Positions 25,517 through 38,700 are shown, counted from the stretch's first letter. The stretch is 64,000 nucleotides of DNA from Punica granatum (GCF_007655135.1 NC_045134.1:26808568-26872567), one strand, 5' to 3'. Numbers and translations are program-made. Notes: generated by a model not told the origin, from the sequence alone.

Positions 25517-27550
25517 TCACACTACAAGAAATTTTTTTTATTATGACAAAATCTCTTACCACAGATATATGTTTGTCAAAAAAAAACAATTATATAGTGA
25601 TAAAAGATAATTTTGTCAGAATAATTGTCTAATCGCGACAAAAAACAATTTGTCATTTCATTTTGTCACAAATAATATACTTACGGTGACAAAATGTGAT
25701 TTTATCACGATTGTTTATCACGATTGTCTTGACTGACAATCCATTACGATTCATAGCTGTAATATTGTGACAAAATTATTTCACTGCTATAACTTTATCA
25801 CAAAAAAATCATATTAGAAAATACAGTGACAAAAATATGCGTCATTAATGACATGTTATATTGTGACAACTGTATTATGTCTCGATAATTTCATTTTTCA
25901 ACTAATAGCTACAAATTATTTTTCACAATATATAGTATAATTTCTCATGATGAATGATTTTATCAAAAGAATTATTATTTACTTACGAAACATCCTTGAT
26001 TTTTTTATTTTTAAATAATTTATAATATTCACAAATTCATAATTTTATTATAAATAAGCACTTTCTGGTAAAATGTGATCATCAATAGAATAATTTCGTA
26101 ATTTTTTAATTTCCATATTTGTTAACTGCAAAAAATATGCTTAAGTTTTAAAATTTTTTTCAAATAATACGATCTAAATGCATTAATTTTTCAATTTTTC
26201 AAACGTATATTTTCCGGTCAATTGTGGTATCTAAATAATATCATCTATATTTTTTTTATTTTTAAAATCCTTTTACTAAGATTCGTTAGAATCTTAACAA
26301 TATAATCCTTGATATAGCAGCTAAATATCAAGTTTTCTCAATTTATTCGTTAGAAACCCCAAATCTATGAAAATTGGATCCTGTCGCTCTCTCTTCATCT
26401 TCTCCTCCCCAATTGCAGTTGAGCTCTCTCTTCGTCCCATTCGTGCCTTCAACAGAGAAAATTTCGTCGTTGTTGGTTACACTGTACCAACATTTCGGGT
26501 TTTGGCAGTTTTGTGCAAGATTAGGGAGATCAATGTAAATCTTGTGAAACTCTGTCAATTTGATTCAGTTTTAGGAGTATCCATTCTTTGGGCCACTTAT
26601 TGATTCAACACTCTTGTTCTTAACTCAGAACGGAATTCGTAGGCCTGAATCTGCTTATTCGGCGTCTAACATGTAATGAACATCCATATTTGTACACGAA
26701 GAAACCGTTACCCTATGTATGGTTTAGAAGAGAAATAGAAACAAGAGGAGAGGGGGATGTTGAAACAAAGAGAGACTTTACTGATATATTCTTCCTTTTC
26801 TCATCTTTACATAATTCATCATATTACATATTTATATATCTCAAGAGAAGATTCTAGTTACTCCATTAATGACATCTCCCATTTAATTCATCACTATCCA
26901 ATGACCCTAGAAACTTCCACTAGTCAAAGCACTCATCGTTTTTTGATGACGCTAGAAACTTCTTCCATTCAAAGCATTTACCGATAAGATCAAGTTTACG
27001 TGCCAACAGAAACTTGTTAGTGGATAATGATTAGAGCAGTTGGGGTATTGCAAACTCAGAATAGCCCACATTTTTGCGACTACTCCATCCGTAGAGAATG
27101 TTGATTTAGTAGGGCTTTTCGCCAATGACATTTCCATGAGGATAGTACTCGCAGGCAATGAAGGTGTCCCTACTGTGGCACACGATCTGAGCACAACCCA
27201 ACTTCATTGTATTCTTCCATACAAATATATGTATAAGCTTTGGCTGTCTATGCTACTTGTCTATGTTGGACTTAAAAATTTCGATGGATTGTTTTCTTGC
27301 CAAATGAATTTTAGTTTGATTGTTTACTGATATTGCATGTTAGTTTGATATTTGGTACTCCCTACAAAAGCAATTGGATTGACGACAATCAATCTCGTGA
27401 AATTTTGCAGACTACTTAGGCAATTGTTATATGTTCCATGAGTTAATATTTTTCTTCCTTAAGTCACCGTGGTGCTTAGTTCTCCTCTTTGGTTTAGTTG
27501 ATTGTACTGATCTTAACCAAGTTTTTTTTTTCCAATTTTGCAGAAAATAG

Positions 27551-30500
27551 ATGGAGAGAAGTTGGATGAAACTCAAGGATCATTTTTGTATGGAGTATGC
27601 GGAAGGGGTTCGAGAGTTTATGTGTGTCGCAACTCAGCATGCCGAATCTGGTAGTAGAGTTCGATGCCCCTGCAAAAATTGCAAAAATCGTTATTTTAGA
27701 CAATTGTCAGAGGCTAAGAGGCACCTCCTTTTATATGGAATTCTGGAAGACTATACTCGTTGGAGACATCATGGTGAAACAATCCAAGTTGCTAATCATA
27801 ATCTCGTTGGCGAGGAAACTCATAATCATCATATTTCTGAAGATCAATGTGACAATATATATAATGATATTCCAGAGCTGTTAGAGGATCTACAAAGAGG
27901 TACATTTGCATAATCTTTTGGAGAGACTTCCACTGACCAAAATGCATCGGGTAATGAAGGTGAAATGGAGAAATTTTCTAGACTTCTAAATGATGATAAC
28001 CAAGAGTTATATCATGGTTGCTTGAAATATTCTAAGCTATCATTCCTTCTGAAAATGATTCATGCTAAATCAATAGAGAATTGCAGCAATAAAGCATTTG
28101 ATATGATGTTGACATTGTTCAAAAGTGCCCTTCCAGCAGGTGAGACACTTCCAAAATCGTACTATGATGTGAAAAAATTATTGCATGATTTGGGTCTTGG
28201 TTATATAAAGATCGATGCATGCCAAAATGATTGCGCATTGTTTTGAAAGGAACATGAAAATCTTGATAGGTGTCCAAATCCAAATTGTCAAGCTCCTCGG
28301 TGGAAATATAGTGCTCTTAAACATAAGAAGATTCCCCATAACGTGCTGCGATACTTTCCTGTCAAGTCCAGACTTCAACGTTTATTCATGTTTAAGGAAA
28401 CATCAAAGGATATGAGATGGCATAAAGAGAAGCGTGTTCAAGATGGTGTAATAAGACATCCAGCTAATGCTATAGCATGGCAAGAGTTTGATAAGGAACA
28501 TGATTGGTTTGCTCGAGATCCTCGAATGTTCGAGTAGGCATTGCAAGCGATGGATTCAATCCTTTTGGTAACATGAGTACGACCTACAGTATGTGGCGGT
28601 GTTTTTTATTCCATATAACTTGCCTCCTTGAAAATGCATGAAGGAGCCATTTATCATGTTAAGCTTGCTCATACTCGGTAAGGATTCTCCTGGGAAAATT
28701 GATATATATTTACGCCCATTGGTTGATGAGTTGAAAGAGTTATGGTTAGAAGGTGTAGAGACATGATTCATACAAGGATGAGAAATTTCAGTTGCATGCT
28801 ATATTATTATGGACCATAAATGATTTTCCAGCTTATGGAATGTTATTTGGGTGGAGTACGAAAGGGAAGTTAGCTTGTCCAATATGCAATAAGGACACTT
28901 GTTCATTTACACTAAAAAATGGACAGAAACAATGTTATATGGGTCATCGTAGGTTCTTAGATTCACAACATTCATGGAGAAAAAGTAAAAAATTTGATGG
29001 TAAGTCGGAGTACCGGTCAAAACCTGAAGAATTATCTGGAGATCATGTGTTAAGACAATTGAGGCAAGTTGAGAATGTAAGATTTGGAAAGCCGCCTAAT
29101 CAGCGGAAGAGGGAACATCAGATGGTGAACTGAATTGGACAAAAAAAGCATATTTTTTGAATTGCCTTACCAGAAAACATTAAAGCCGTGACACAATTTG
29201 GATGTCATGCATATAGAAAAAAAATATATGCAAAAATATTTTGTCCACTTTGATGAATATTGAGAAGAAAACAAAGGACAACATCAAGATTCGTTTGGAT
29301 TTGGAAGAATTGGGTATATGGAAGGAGCTGCATTTACAACGAGATGGTGATAGGTTATGGGTTCCACAGGCATGTTATACACTCACACTACAAGAGCGGC
29401 GAAAGCTCTGTGGATGGCTAGGACTAGTTAAGTTACATGATGGATATGGGTCTAAATTTTCCCGTGTTGTGGCCAATGATGCTGCTAAGCTTTCCAGTAT
29501 GAAAAGTCATGACTATCACATATTCTTACAACGAATGCTTCCTACTGCATCATATGGATTCTTGCGAAAGAATGTATATGTCGCACTCTCGGAGTTGAGC
29601 AATTTTTTCAAGGAACTATGCTCTAAAGTTGTGAACAGAGAAAAATTGGAACTGTTGAAGCATGATATCATTTTAATATTGTGCAAACTTGAGATGATTT
29701 ATCCACCAACCTTTTTCGTCATTATGGTTCACTTAGCTATCCACTTACCACGTGAAGTTTTAGGTGGGCCGGTTCAATATCGTTGGATGTATTTTGTCGA
29801 GAGGTAGTTTCTATACTTTTATTATGTCCATTTCTTGTATAGGTTAAGATATTTTAATTGTTTAATGTATATAGGTTATTGCGGACGTTAAAGGATTTTG
29901 TGCGCAACAAAGCTCGCCCAGAAGGCTCGATTGCTGAAGCGTATATTGCCAAGGAATGCCTTAATTTTTGTTCCACATATTTTCGTGGTATTGAAACACG
30001 ATTTAATCGAGAGGACATAAATTATGATGGGAGCAAAACAGATGAATTGAGTGGCTTTCTTATTTTTAAACAAAAGACGAGGCCATTAGGAGCAGCTAAA
30101 TATCAAGTTTTGTCCAAATCTGATAAAGATAAAATACAATGGTATGTTCTCCATAATTGCAGTGAGATTGATGTTAACCGAAAGTAAGAATATTAATATA
30201 TAATGCACATATCTTTTTATTGTAGTATTGTGCATATTTCTTTGGTGCATAATTAATCTTTGGGACTTTGCAGTTTACACAAAGAGGAGCTTGAGAGAGA
30301 ATCTCCTGCAAATGTGAAGCAAAGACATCAAGATAAATTTTTAAGTTGGTTTAAAACTCAAGTAAGTGTTAGTTTATTTATTTCCAGTTAATGTTGTCTA
30401 TTATCCAACTAAATTCTTGAAAAATTATATGTGCATGCTAGGTTACAAATTATCGGCTGAACAATTCAATTGGATTCTCTAATCAACTGTATGTACTTGG

Positions 30501-31218
30501 AATGAGCCCTAATGAACGAGTCGCGAAGTATAGTGGTTTGATTGTGAATGAAGTCAGATTTCAGACTGTAGATTGTGATAAGACCCTTCAAACACAAAAT
30601 AGCGGTATCGTGGTTAAGGGAGAGCATAATTCAAAAGAAAATGATTTTTATTGTGTGATAGAGGATATAATCGAGCTGCAGTATGGTAATATGAATCGTG
30701 TTTTTATATTGGGATGCAAGTGGTGGAATGTGGGGGACAAGCGAAACGGATTTTGGTCAGATGGACTTTTAATTAGCGTTAACACCAGTAGAACGTGGTA
30801 CATGAGTGATCCATTTGTCCCTGCAACTCAGGTTGAGCAAGTTTTTTATGTTAATGATATTAAACGTGGAGGCAGTTGGAGAATTGTACAGAAGGCACAT
30901 TCTCGAAATCTTTATAATGTTCCTGAGAGAGATATGAGATCTGATAGCGAATAATTGGATACCAATCAGGAGCCATATGAGCAAGATCAATCATATGACA
31001 TCAGTGAAATTGACATCGATGATAAAATTGACGGACCACTACATTGGGATGATGTAATGCCTATAGATGTTGATTCCAACACGTTACTTTCACAAGTTAA
31101 GGACAACAATGTTGAGAATGATTTTGTTGATGAAGAATATGATACATTCGATGAATATCTCGATGATTCTAATGAAGATGACTATGATGATGACGACGAT
31201 GACGATTTGGATGAGTAG
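27551..31218 (+). pseudogene. CACTA transposase (TNP2/TNPD type), broken
   Basis: The ATG at 27551 opens a Transpos_assoc-type N-terminus (MERSWMKLKDHF, then CPCKNCKN) up to a stop after GTFA at 27911. The tnp2-type domain follows with a stop where W is expected before KEHENLDRCP (about 28244), an apparent 1-bp loss near 28526 (CGAATGTTCGAG), further frame changes, and a stop inside the conserved NLPPW-KCMKEP motif near 28629. After about 28780 come a cysteine stretch (KLACPICNKDTC), a DUF4218-like segment (29241-29807, continued after an intron at 29878-30187) and a DUF4216-like segment (30442-30954: SDPFVPATQVEQVFYVND). One more in-frame stop precedes an acidic tail ending at 31218. Domain names are from recognition, not a search. 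The remains of a transposase, not a host gene. Confidence 0.88.
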
Positions 31219-31544
31219 TCACAGATTTTTCGAGGTTAGTAATGCTTTTAATTTATGACAAGTTTGCACTGCTATTTGCTGAAATGTTTATAATTATGCT
31301 TGCCTGTAGTCTATTAGGTTCAATATTGATATTTCATTTCCCAGTTTGAGTACTGATAGGCGTTTTTGAAAAATTAGCGAGTGAGCGACCGTTGTGCTGG
31401 GGAAACTAACTGAAATAGCATGAACTTTGCTAGAGTTTCTCTCAACTCAACGATTTGATAGCCTTAAGATTGTAAATAAATTTGTGCTCCTTGTTAGTAA
31501 TAGTGATACTTTGAATGATAAAATATTTTTTCCTTCACAGGAGC

Positions 31545-31885
31545 AAATGAAGGCTTTGCATGCACAACCAACAGAGAACGACATTCCATTAACATGAAGA
31601 GAGATATTTCAGGAAGTTGTGAATCCAAAATCTAGGTATACTCGTGGACTTGGCTATGGTACGAGGCGTCATGCTAGGCCAAGATCAACTTCTCGTTTCC
31701 ATGCAGAAGGTAATGACTCTGAGAGAGAATCTCGTCAAGTATTGGAGTAGAAGATTGGAAGTCAACAAGCTCAAATAGAAAGTCAACAAACTCATATAGG
31801 AATATTGCAGTCATCACATGCCAGTCTGGAAGCCCAAATTCGAGATTTGCTTGGTCAACTTGAAGCAAGAATCACCTCTCACTGA
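31545..31885 (+). pseudogene. CACTA second-part remnant (coiled-coil C-terminus, TNPA-like)
   Basis: One frame reads ...QPTENDIPLT, a stop, REIFQEVVNPKSRYTRGLGYG, then a basic stretch (RRHARPRSTSRF), a further stop, and a glutamine-rich heptad-like end (KIGSQQAQIESQQTHIGIL) closing at about 31885. The RGLGYG block followed by a coiled coil is the layout of the C-terminal part of many plant CACTA proteins. Two in-frame stops show decay. It lies downstream of the main transposase on the same strand, inside the same element. Confidence 0.6.
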
Positions 31886-33308
31886 AATCCTTAACGGTAA
31901 ATAAAAAGCTTCAACTTCTTGTTTTTCTGTTTTTGTCTATCTATTGGCTATATTGGTTAGATTTCAGTTATTCAATGGACATCAACTGCATAGAATATAG
32001 AACAAAGTTGTTTTGTTTGTCCAATAAATTGAATTGGGTTACTGATAAAAAATGATACGCTTGGATTTTTCTATAGGATGGAACTCATAATTTTCTTGAC
32101 ATCCTTCCAAATATTCTCTAACCCTTTTATTGTTGATCTCCATGCAATTACTTTTTTATTTTATAGTCATTCCGTCATAGCCTCTTGAACTCTCGAAAGC
32201 AGCCTTTTGTTCTAAGATAATTGTTCATATTTTTATTTTTCTATGGAGACTTTAACTTTTATCTTGCATTTTGATGATGTAGTCTTATAGTTTAGATGCC
32301 TTATTTATGGATAAGGGCTGTTGTAAGATCTTGGAGCATTACAATCTAATTTTTATGAGTTGTGGCATGATAGCCATCACATAACAGTCTAATTTTTATG
32401 AGTAGTGGTACCATAGCCATCACATATGTATTATTTTTAAATTACAACATTCTGATTGAATTTTATGTTTTGTATTTTGTAGATGAAAGTGCATTTGGAC
32501 AATGGGAGACGCATGACTCATCACGTGAATGGTTTCTAGAAAGATCATCACTATATTTTCGGATGTTTTCTTTTAATTTCTAAGTTCAAGTAGAAGTAGT
32601 TCTCTTCTTAGACTTGTAATTTGGAATTTCTTTGACATTTTAATATTATAACTTTGGATTAATGGGTTAATATCTATTTGGTGCTCTTTATTCTAGTTGA
32701 AAATGTTTGTATTGCTTTCGTTTTTCACTAATTTTGTTCGTCCAATTTGGCCTATGATTATAGTATTGAATAAAAATAACATTCGCCAAATTAACCGTGT
32801 GAATTATAGACAAAATAATAATGATGAAAGAATTTGTCAATCATGACGAAAGAATTCGTGAAAAGAGGAATTTAATTTTATAAATTTTTAGAAAATTAAT
32901 ATTTTCAAAAAATTATTAATTATTCCTAATTAAGTATTTTTAATTTTATTATTTTTGTTATTTTGACGAATATTTCGTCAAGTATATTATCACGAGATAT
33001 TTCATTCGAAAATTAAAGATCGATTTTTTATGACAAGCGACATTTATTGCAACGAAATTATCTTAACATTGTGACATTTCATTTTGTCATGATAAAATGA
33101 TTTATAACTACAAAATTTAACTTTGTCACAATATGTTATATGATATTGTGATAAAGTAATATTTTGTCACGACAAACTTATTAAGACGAGCTTATTTTAA
33201 TGAAAACTATGACAAAAAAAATTTGTCACGAGAAACATTTGGTGATAAATACCGACCATATTTTGACAAAATATTTTGTAGTAATAAGCTAATATTCTTG
33301 TAGTGTCA

Positions 33309-36300
33309 TTCATACTACAAATAAAATAATTAAATTAAATTCATAGCAAAGGAAAAACCATAGGAAAGGAAAATAATTAAATTATAGAAAAATCACTAGC
33401 GAACTGAAACACGTGACCTATTAATTTCAAAGATTAACTGTCATTGCACACTAAATCCTTTTCTTTTATTATTTTATAGAGAATGATAGTATTCTTTCCT
33501 CCATCCTTTTTTTTTTTTAACAAATTGGTTCTCACATATGAAATCTCTTATTTGTTCAAGTTGAAAAAGTGAAGAATAACATTATATTGACATTGAGAAA
33601 TAAAATCTAAAAGGCTTAATTAATTAATTGATTCCTTTTATCGTAACCATCATTAATTATGCATGCACATATGATGCAATGCCATATACGAATTTAATCC
33701 TGACACGTCCTGAAGGTTCGTTGGCACCTCCAACCGTTGGATTCGGCGGGTGGCCCCGTGGTAGGGGACTCCTATGGGCTCGGGTCGGGACGGGATAAAT
33801 ATTTTACGCCATTTGATTTATTGAACAGTGACTGCTAAATGAGTGCCCAATAATTTCTTTAGTAATGGGAGTCCCAGAAACAATAATATAGAGAGCTTCC
33901 TCGACGTTGGATCAAGCGAAGACGGCCGCATATGATGATCCTCTCACTTTATCCTTCGATCAAGCAATGATATGGTCCCAGCATCCCAACTTGGGGTGGC
34001 GCGGGTTTCTCGTTTGGTCTCATCATTGCCGTCCACGTGGCTCGAAAAGCAATGCAAGTGGGGCCCAACTGCACTGACATAGATTGACTACGGGAACTAC
34101 GAGGTAAGATTTGCTCCCTCTTGACTGCGATTAATAATTAAAATCATGAGGAAGGACGGACCACCCCACACCCAATCTCCAAAATCCAACCATTATATGC
34201 TCCGATATGTTTTTGTTTCATTTGCATACCAACAAATTTTTTCGAGCACTTCCATTGGAACGGGGCAATCTTTTAGATAACAAGAGAGGTTCATAATTTG
34301 GTAAAAGTATTTTTTTTTAAATAAAGAATGCACAAGAAATGCTTTTGAAAAAATTTCAATTGACATTTATTTATTACTATAGTATTGATCTCTCCTTTTT
34401 TTTTTCTGGGAGAGTACCTTTTTAGGTGAAGATTGAATGGACCGAGGGAAGCAATCGCTTCTTTAAAATTTTGATATTATAAAGAAAATTATATATTTTA
34501 TTTAGATTTTTCATATAAAATACCTATATATGTTTGCCCATTTACTTTGAAGATTAATCTTCTTATTTGTCCTCCTCACCTCCCCCAACCAAAATCCTGC
34601 GTCCGCCCCCCTTGAAGGTTCGATTGCATGGGGCCATGAATCAATTCTAGAACTATCCTCAACTCCATTTTGTTTTTATCTATTATTAGTATTTCTTGAA
34701 ATGCAATTATTTCCCGTCGGAGTCGGTACGTTAGTTCACTTCGTTTAATAAACTCATAGTTAGTTAAGTGTCTATATTTTCCTATGCTAGATTTCTGCTT
34801 TAGTTGCTCTTTAAAAAGAGTTAGTGTTATTTGGCCAAAGAAAAAAAAGAGCTAGTGTTAAATATGTTAAATATATTGTGTATGAGGACCGATCGAGACC
34901 ATCGGTCCAGCCTAGCCAAAAGGAAAAAAGGAAAACCGTGATTAGTGTTATAATATAGTGTGGGAGTTTCCCTTAAGAGATCAAACTTTTGAATGCGTCT
35001 TTAGATGTTGGGGGAGGTGCCCCTTTTGCGACCATTTTCATTAGCTAGAAACAAATGTTAGAAAGCAAAAAAGAAAAGGAAAAAAAACAAAAACAAAAGG
35101 ATTGAAATTAAAGATGGAATGTTTTATATATAAGGGTTATGATAAAGTAAATTTTCACTTTTTTGGACGAGACTTGAGAATTAAGATTACCATAATTTAT
35201 TTATCCATGCATGTATTCTTTACTTACACCAAGAAGAAGTTACCCTTCATTCTGTCCATATGATGAGGACAACATACATGTGCATCTTCAAAGTATGAAA
35301 GACAAAGTTTTTGGACATAGCATGCACGACAAATCGCAGAATGCAACAAATTTTTTTTAAAAAAGAAAAATTTCAAAATCCAAGATGAAATAGAATTAGA
35401 TAGCACAAATACGATAATCAGGTGAATCAGTCATATGAAATGATGTAAATCTATCGGGCATAGTTCTTTGGCAAGTCTTCTATGCTCGTATTGCAGGTAA
35501 AGTTCATCTACTGGTAATATAGTTTATCAATTATACCACATCTCATGGTTGTATATATTTTTAAACTGACTAAGAGGTATTCTCACATTATTTGTTGAGA
35601 CTATAAGTCGCACATCGGAATCGACAGGATGTCTAGAATGTGTTTCGAACTCTTATATAGTAAATAAGCTGCACCCACCGGTCGCGCAATTTGTCGATCG
35701 TATCACGACTCGTGATTCTGGCCTGGACAATTCAAATGTGGGATTAAAAATAACTAATAATTAGTTGCGTTCTAATAATTAAATTGCCAAGGCGGGCAAA
35801 GCAAATGCATGGAGGGTTTATGTATTTCAAATGGAAAATTTGAAATCTCCCCTCACCAGAATAAAATTTAAAGAAAAGGAGAATGATGGATGAATGACAA
35901 GACAGAGCATGAAAGGAATTTGCTTTAGAGAGACATTCTGAATATAGACACCGAGGTGGTTGCCTAGATTCTTGGTAGCTTCAAGAACACAACTCCACAG
36001 AGGACCCAATGTTCACAGTTTGTACCCACCAAGTGAATAAAGTGTCCACCGCCACCCCCCGGCCCCGCCGGTCCCACGCTCTCCGTCAGTTTCCTATACC
36101 CTTCTGATCGATAATATCGTCAATCTTGGTAATGTTCTCAATCCTCAAACTTAGAGAATGTATGTATACCGCTAATACCATCGCCGAGTAGAAGGCTCGA
36201 ATGTTAATTACTGCCACGCATTCCCGAGTCCCAACATGACATTACGTTATTCTCATTGTACCAAAAGAAGTCTTCCCGACAATTGAGATGGCGAGATGGT

Positions 36301-36720
36301 CATTGAATTTACCTTTGAGACTTCATGACTATCACATGCATACATATATATATATATATCCAACGGCATCAGAGGTCTATTTTCTAAAAAATTTTCTTGG
36401 GCTGACTTACTCCATCTTTCTCTCGTTTAATTTTCATTTGTAGGTTTTCCATTCCATTGGGTTCCAATCTCGTTTTATCCAAAGCAAAAAAAAAAAAACT
36501 TTTTGACATCGTGTACGACGTATATATTGTAAACTTTAGTGATTACATAAATACTATATAGATATAGAATATTGTAAACATATTCTCTGTACCGTATAGT
36601 TGCTACAGCTGGTGGAATCCTGTTTGTGATATAAATGATCGATTGTATCTTATCCACAGCAACTCTATATATTATCAATATTATTAGGCAACATTTTCAA
36701 CAATATACACACAATATTCG
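33309..36720. other. Spacer with old repeat fragments, no gene seen
   Basis: AT-rich intergenic DNA. A stretch around 34380-34620 ends in AATCCTGCGTCCGCCCCCC, which resembles the right end of a degenerate hAT-type repeat, but no boundaries could be fixed. AT dinucleotide tracts occur near 36340. No recognisable coding sequence. Confidence 0.5.
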
Positions 36721-36739
36721 TCCCCTAATTCAAAAGTAA

Positions 36740-37065
36740 TTATCTTACTATTTGCCCCTTGAAGGATCTCGCCTCTCCTAAGTTCAAATCTTGGGTTTGT
36801 CCCTGACAACATACAAAACTTCCAATTGGAGATGAGCTCTTTTCGTCACGGACGGATCAAGGGAGGACTGTACGGCAGTCGCCCCCCTCCCCTCTTAAAA
36901 TTTTTCATTCTTTAAGAAAATTTACATATAATCTTTTAAATTTTATTAAAAAAAATTATATTCGCACTTCTGACTCGAAAAAAGTTATCTTATCATTTGT
37001 CCTCTCTAGAATATCGACTCCTAATTTCAAATCTTGGGTCGTTCCCTGCTTTCCATATATTTACG
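36740..37065. repeat. Two related copies of a short dispersed repeat
   Basis: The block CTTACTATTTGCCCCTTG...AAGTTCAAATCTTGGGTTTG...TCCCTGAC (about 36745-36810) recurs as CTTATCATTTGTCCTC...AATTTCAAATCTTGGGTCG...TTCCCTGC (about 36990-37052). The second follows a GC-rich start, CACGGACGGATCAAGGG, at about 36847. Together these look like one partial and one fuller copy of a non-autonomous DNA element, perhaps hAT-type. No target duplication was found. Confidence 0.45.
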
Positions 37066-38530
37066 ATGTGGATAGCTCCATTACATTACGATTACAATCC
37101 CATAATAACCAAGCTAGCAAGGTGAGGCACGTGATATCAAAGAGAGGGCTGGTTTTAAGGTTCTGCTGGCCCGGCTTGGGGGGAGAATCTATACTTTGCT
37201 TGTGGGAGGAGAGCGAGTGGGCCCCACGTGTTTGGGCCCCCAAGTAGAATTCCCCTCTTTATCGGGAAACTCAACTCCTTCCCCCTCCGCCCGTCAAACT
37301 CAAGACAGGGAGAGAACAGCACCTTTTTTTTTTTTCTTGTTATCATTAAGCATAACGTAATAAATCACGACATTTGATGCAGTCGATAAAGTACGACATT
37401 CATAGAGAGACGTTACATGCAGTACGAGGACACCGAGTCTACAGCAAACAAACCTCACTGCCATGGCTAAATTAAACTCAAGCGAGAATCACGCTCATAA
37501 AACGTAGATATTTTGTGATTTTATGGGGAAATGATTAATGTAATAATAATTTGCAATTCCCGGGGCAAGCATGCGGTCACGTCAGATGAAGGCAGTGACA
37601 GTGATCAGATGAGTTGTGACGGAGAAGCCGCTATCTCTGACGTACATATTCTCCCTCTCGTCTTTACCGTCCCCATCAAGCGGCTCAGATTGTCCCAGAC
37701 AAACCCCCCCAGAGACATCGCTGCCGTCCGATCTCCCTAGCGGGCAATCTCATCCCAGTCAAGTTGAGATCAGCCCTGGCCCCCACAACCGGGCCGGCCG
37801 GCCAACAGGTGGGCCCCACGAGAATGTTACCACCGACGGTCTGTGTGGCTCATGCAGCGGGTCTATATTGTCTGTTTCTAGCTATGGATACTGTAGGCGT
37901 ACATCTATCTATTTTCTTTATGCACCTGTTATTTGAAGACTTAACGGACCTAACTAATCCAATAGAATCTAAAGATTTTTCAATTATGAATTTTCTCTAT
38001 TTATAATATTTGAATCCAAGAACTCATTTAAAAGAAATAGGAGTCGAACAGTTTAAATTAATAACCTCTATGTATATGTAAAATCATACTGCATGAAAAT
38101 TCGACATGTAGTAATATATAATACAACAAAGATAGTAGCATTGACACGATGATATTGACGATAAAAAAATATACTGATATATGATAATATTCATCACTTT
38201 GAGACCGATCGGGGTAGCCTTCTCAACGTACTTCTATTCAAATGCATGTTTTGATACCTGACTATGACGACGCCGTATGAGTAACTAAGATGTGTCGTGG
38301 TCTTGGACATTTCTAATACTGTTAAGAGCTTGAAGCAACATATAATTTTTCAACTGATTATGCTTTTCCGCAATGAAATTCATCATATTACTACATACTT
38401 GAGTTCATATATTCTAGTTGATAGATATATATATATATATCTTAATTAAGCATATACATAAACAAATACGTAAAATTTGGATTTCATTCCACTCGTATAT
38501 ACTACTAATTTGAATTAATAAAATACGGAG
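37066..38530. other. Spacer upstream of the Dof gene, no gene seen
   Basis: Mixed-composition DNA, including a GC-rich patch at about 37560-37830. Overlapping short frames exist in that patch but none resembles a known protein. It may include distal promoter of the Dof gene. Confidence 0.5.
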
Positions 38531-38533
38531 AAA

Positions 38534-38687
38534 GAGGATGTAGTATAATGGCTAATATTCTTATCTGGTAACCTAGAGATTTCAGATTCAATTATCATCA
38601 GTGGAACTACCCGAGCCCCTTTATTTAAATTTTCTTTCCATTTTCTTATACTAGGTCATGAGCCTCCTATTGTAACTGAAAAAAAAA
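38534..38687 (+). mobile_element. SINE-like tRNA-derived retroposon
   Basis: The left part resembles an RNA polymerase III promoter: an A-box-like TAGTATAATGG and, about 50 bp later, a B-box-like GATTCAATTAT. The right end is TATTGTAACTG followed by a short A run (38679-38687). Direct repeats flank it: AATACGGAGA (38522-38531) and AATACGAGA (38692-38700), differing by one base. This combination suggests a plant SINE of about 150 bp, less than 500 bp upstream of the Dof start codon. Confidence 0.55.
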
Positions 38688-38700
38688 TATGAATACGAGA

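Larger units (their letters stand above)
25520..33305 (+). mobile_element. CACTA (En/Spm) DNA transposon, complete ends, decayed
   Basis: The left end is CACTACAAGAAATTT and the right end is ATATTCTTGTAGTG, giving an 11-bp perfect inverted terminus CACTACAAGAA. A 3-bp target duplication, TCA, flanks it at 25517-25519 and 33306-33308. Both subterminal zones (about 25540-25870 and 32830-33250) are packed with direct and inverted variants of TTTTGTCAC, the usual transposase-binding arrangement in this superfamily. The interior carries a two-part plus-strand transposase region (separate entries). The element is 7786 bp. Stops and frameshifts in the transposase show that this copy cannot act on its own, although the intact ends might still be mobilised by a partner. 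Confidence 0.93.

Noticed and set aside
31067..31258. Met/Thr-rich frame (MTMMMTTM type)
   Set aside because: It is a shifted reading of the acidic Asp codon tract at the end of the CACTA transposase.
35590..35760. Possible tRNA or LTR end around a GTCGCACATCGG word
   Set aside because: No cloverleaf could be folded and no boundary repeats were found; the word occurs in many plant repeats.
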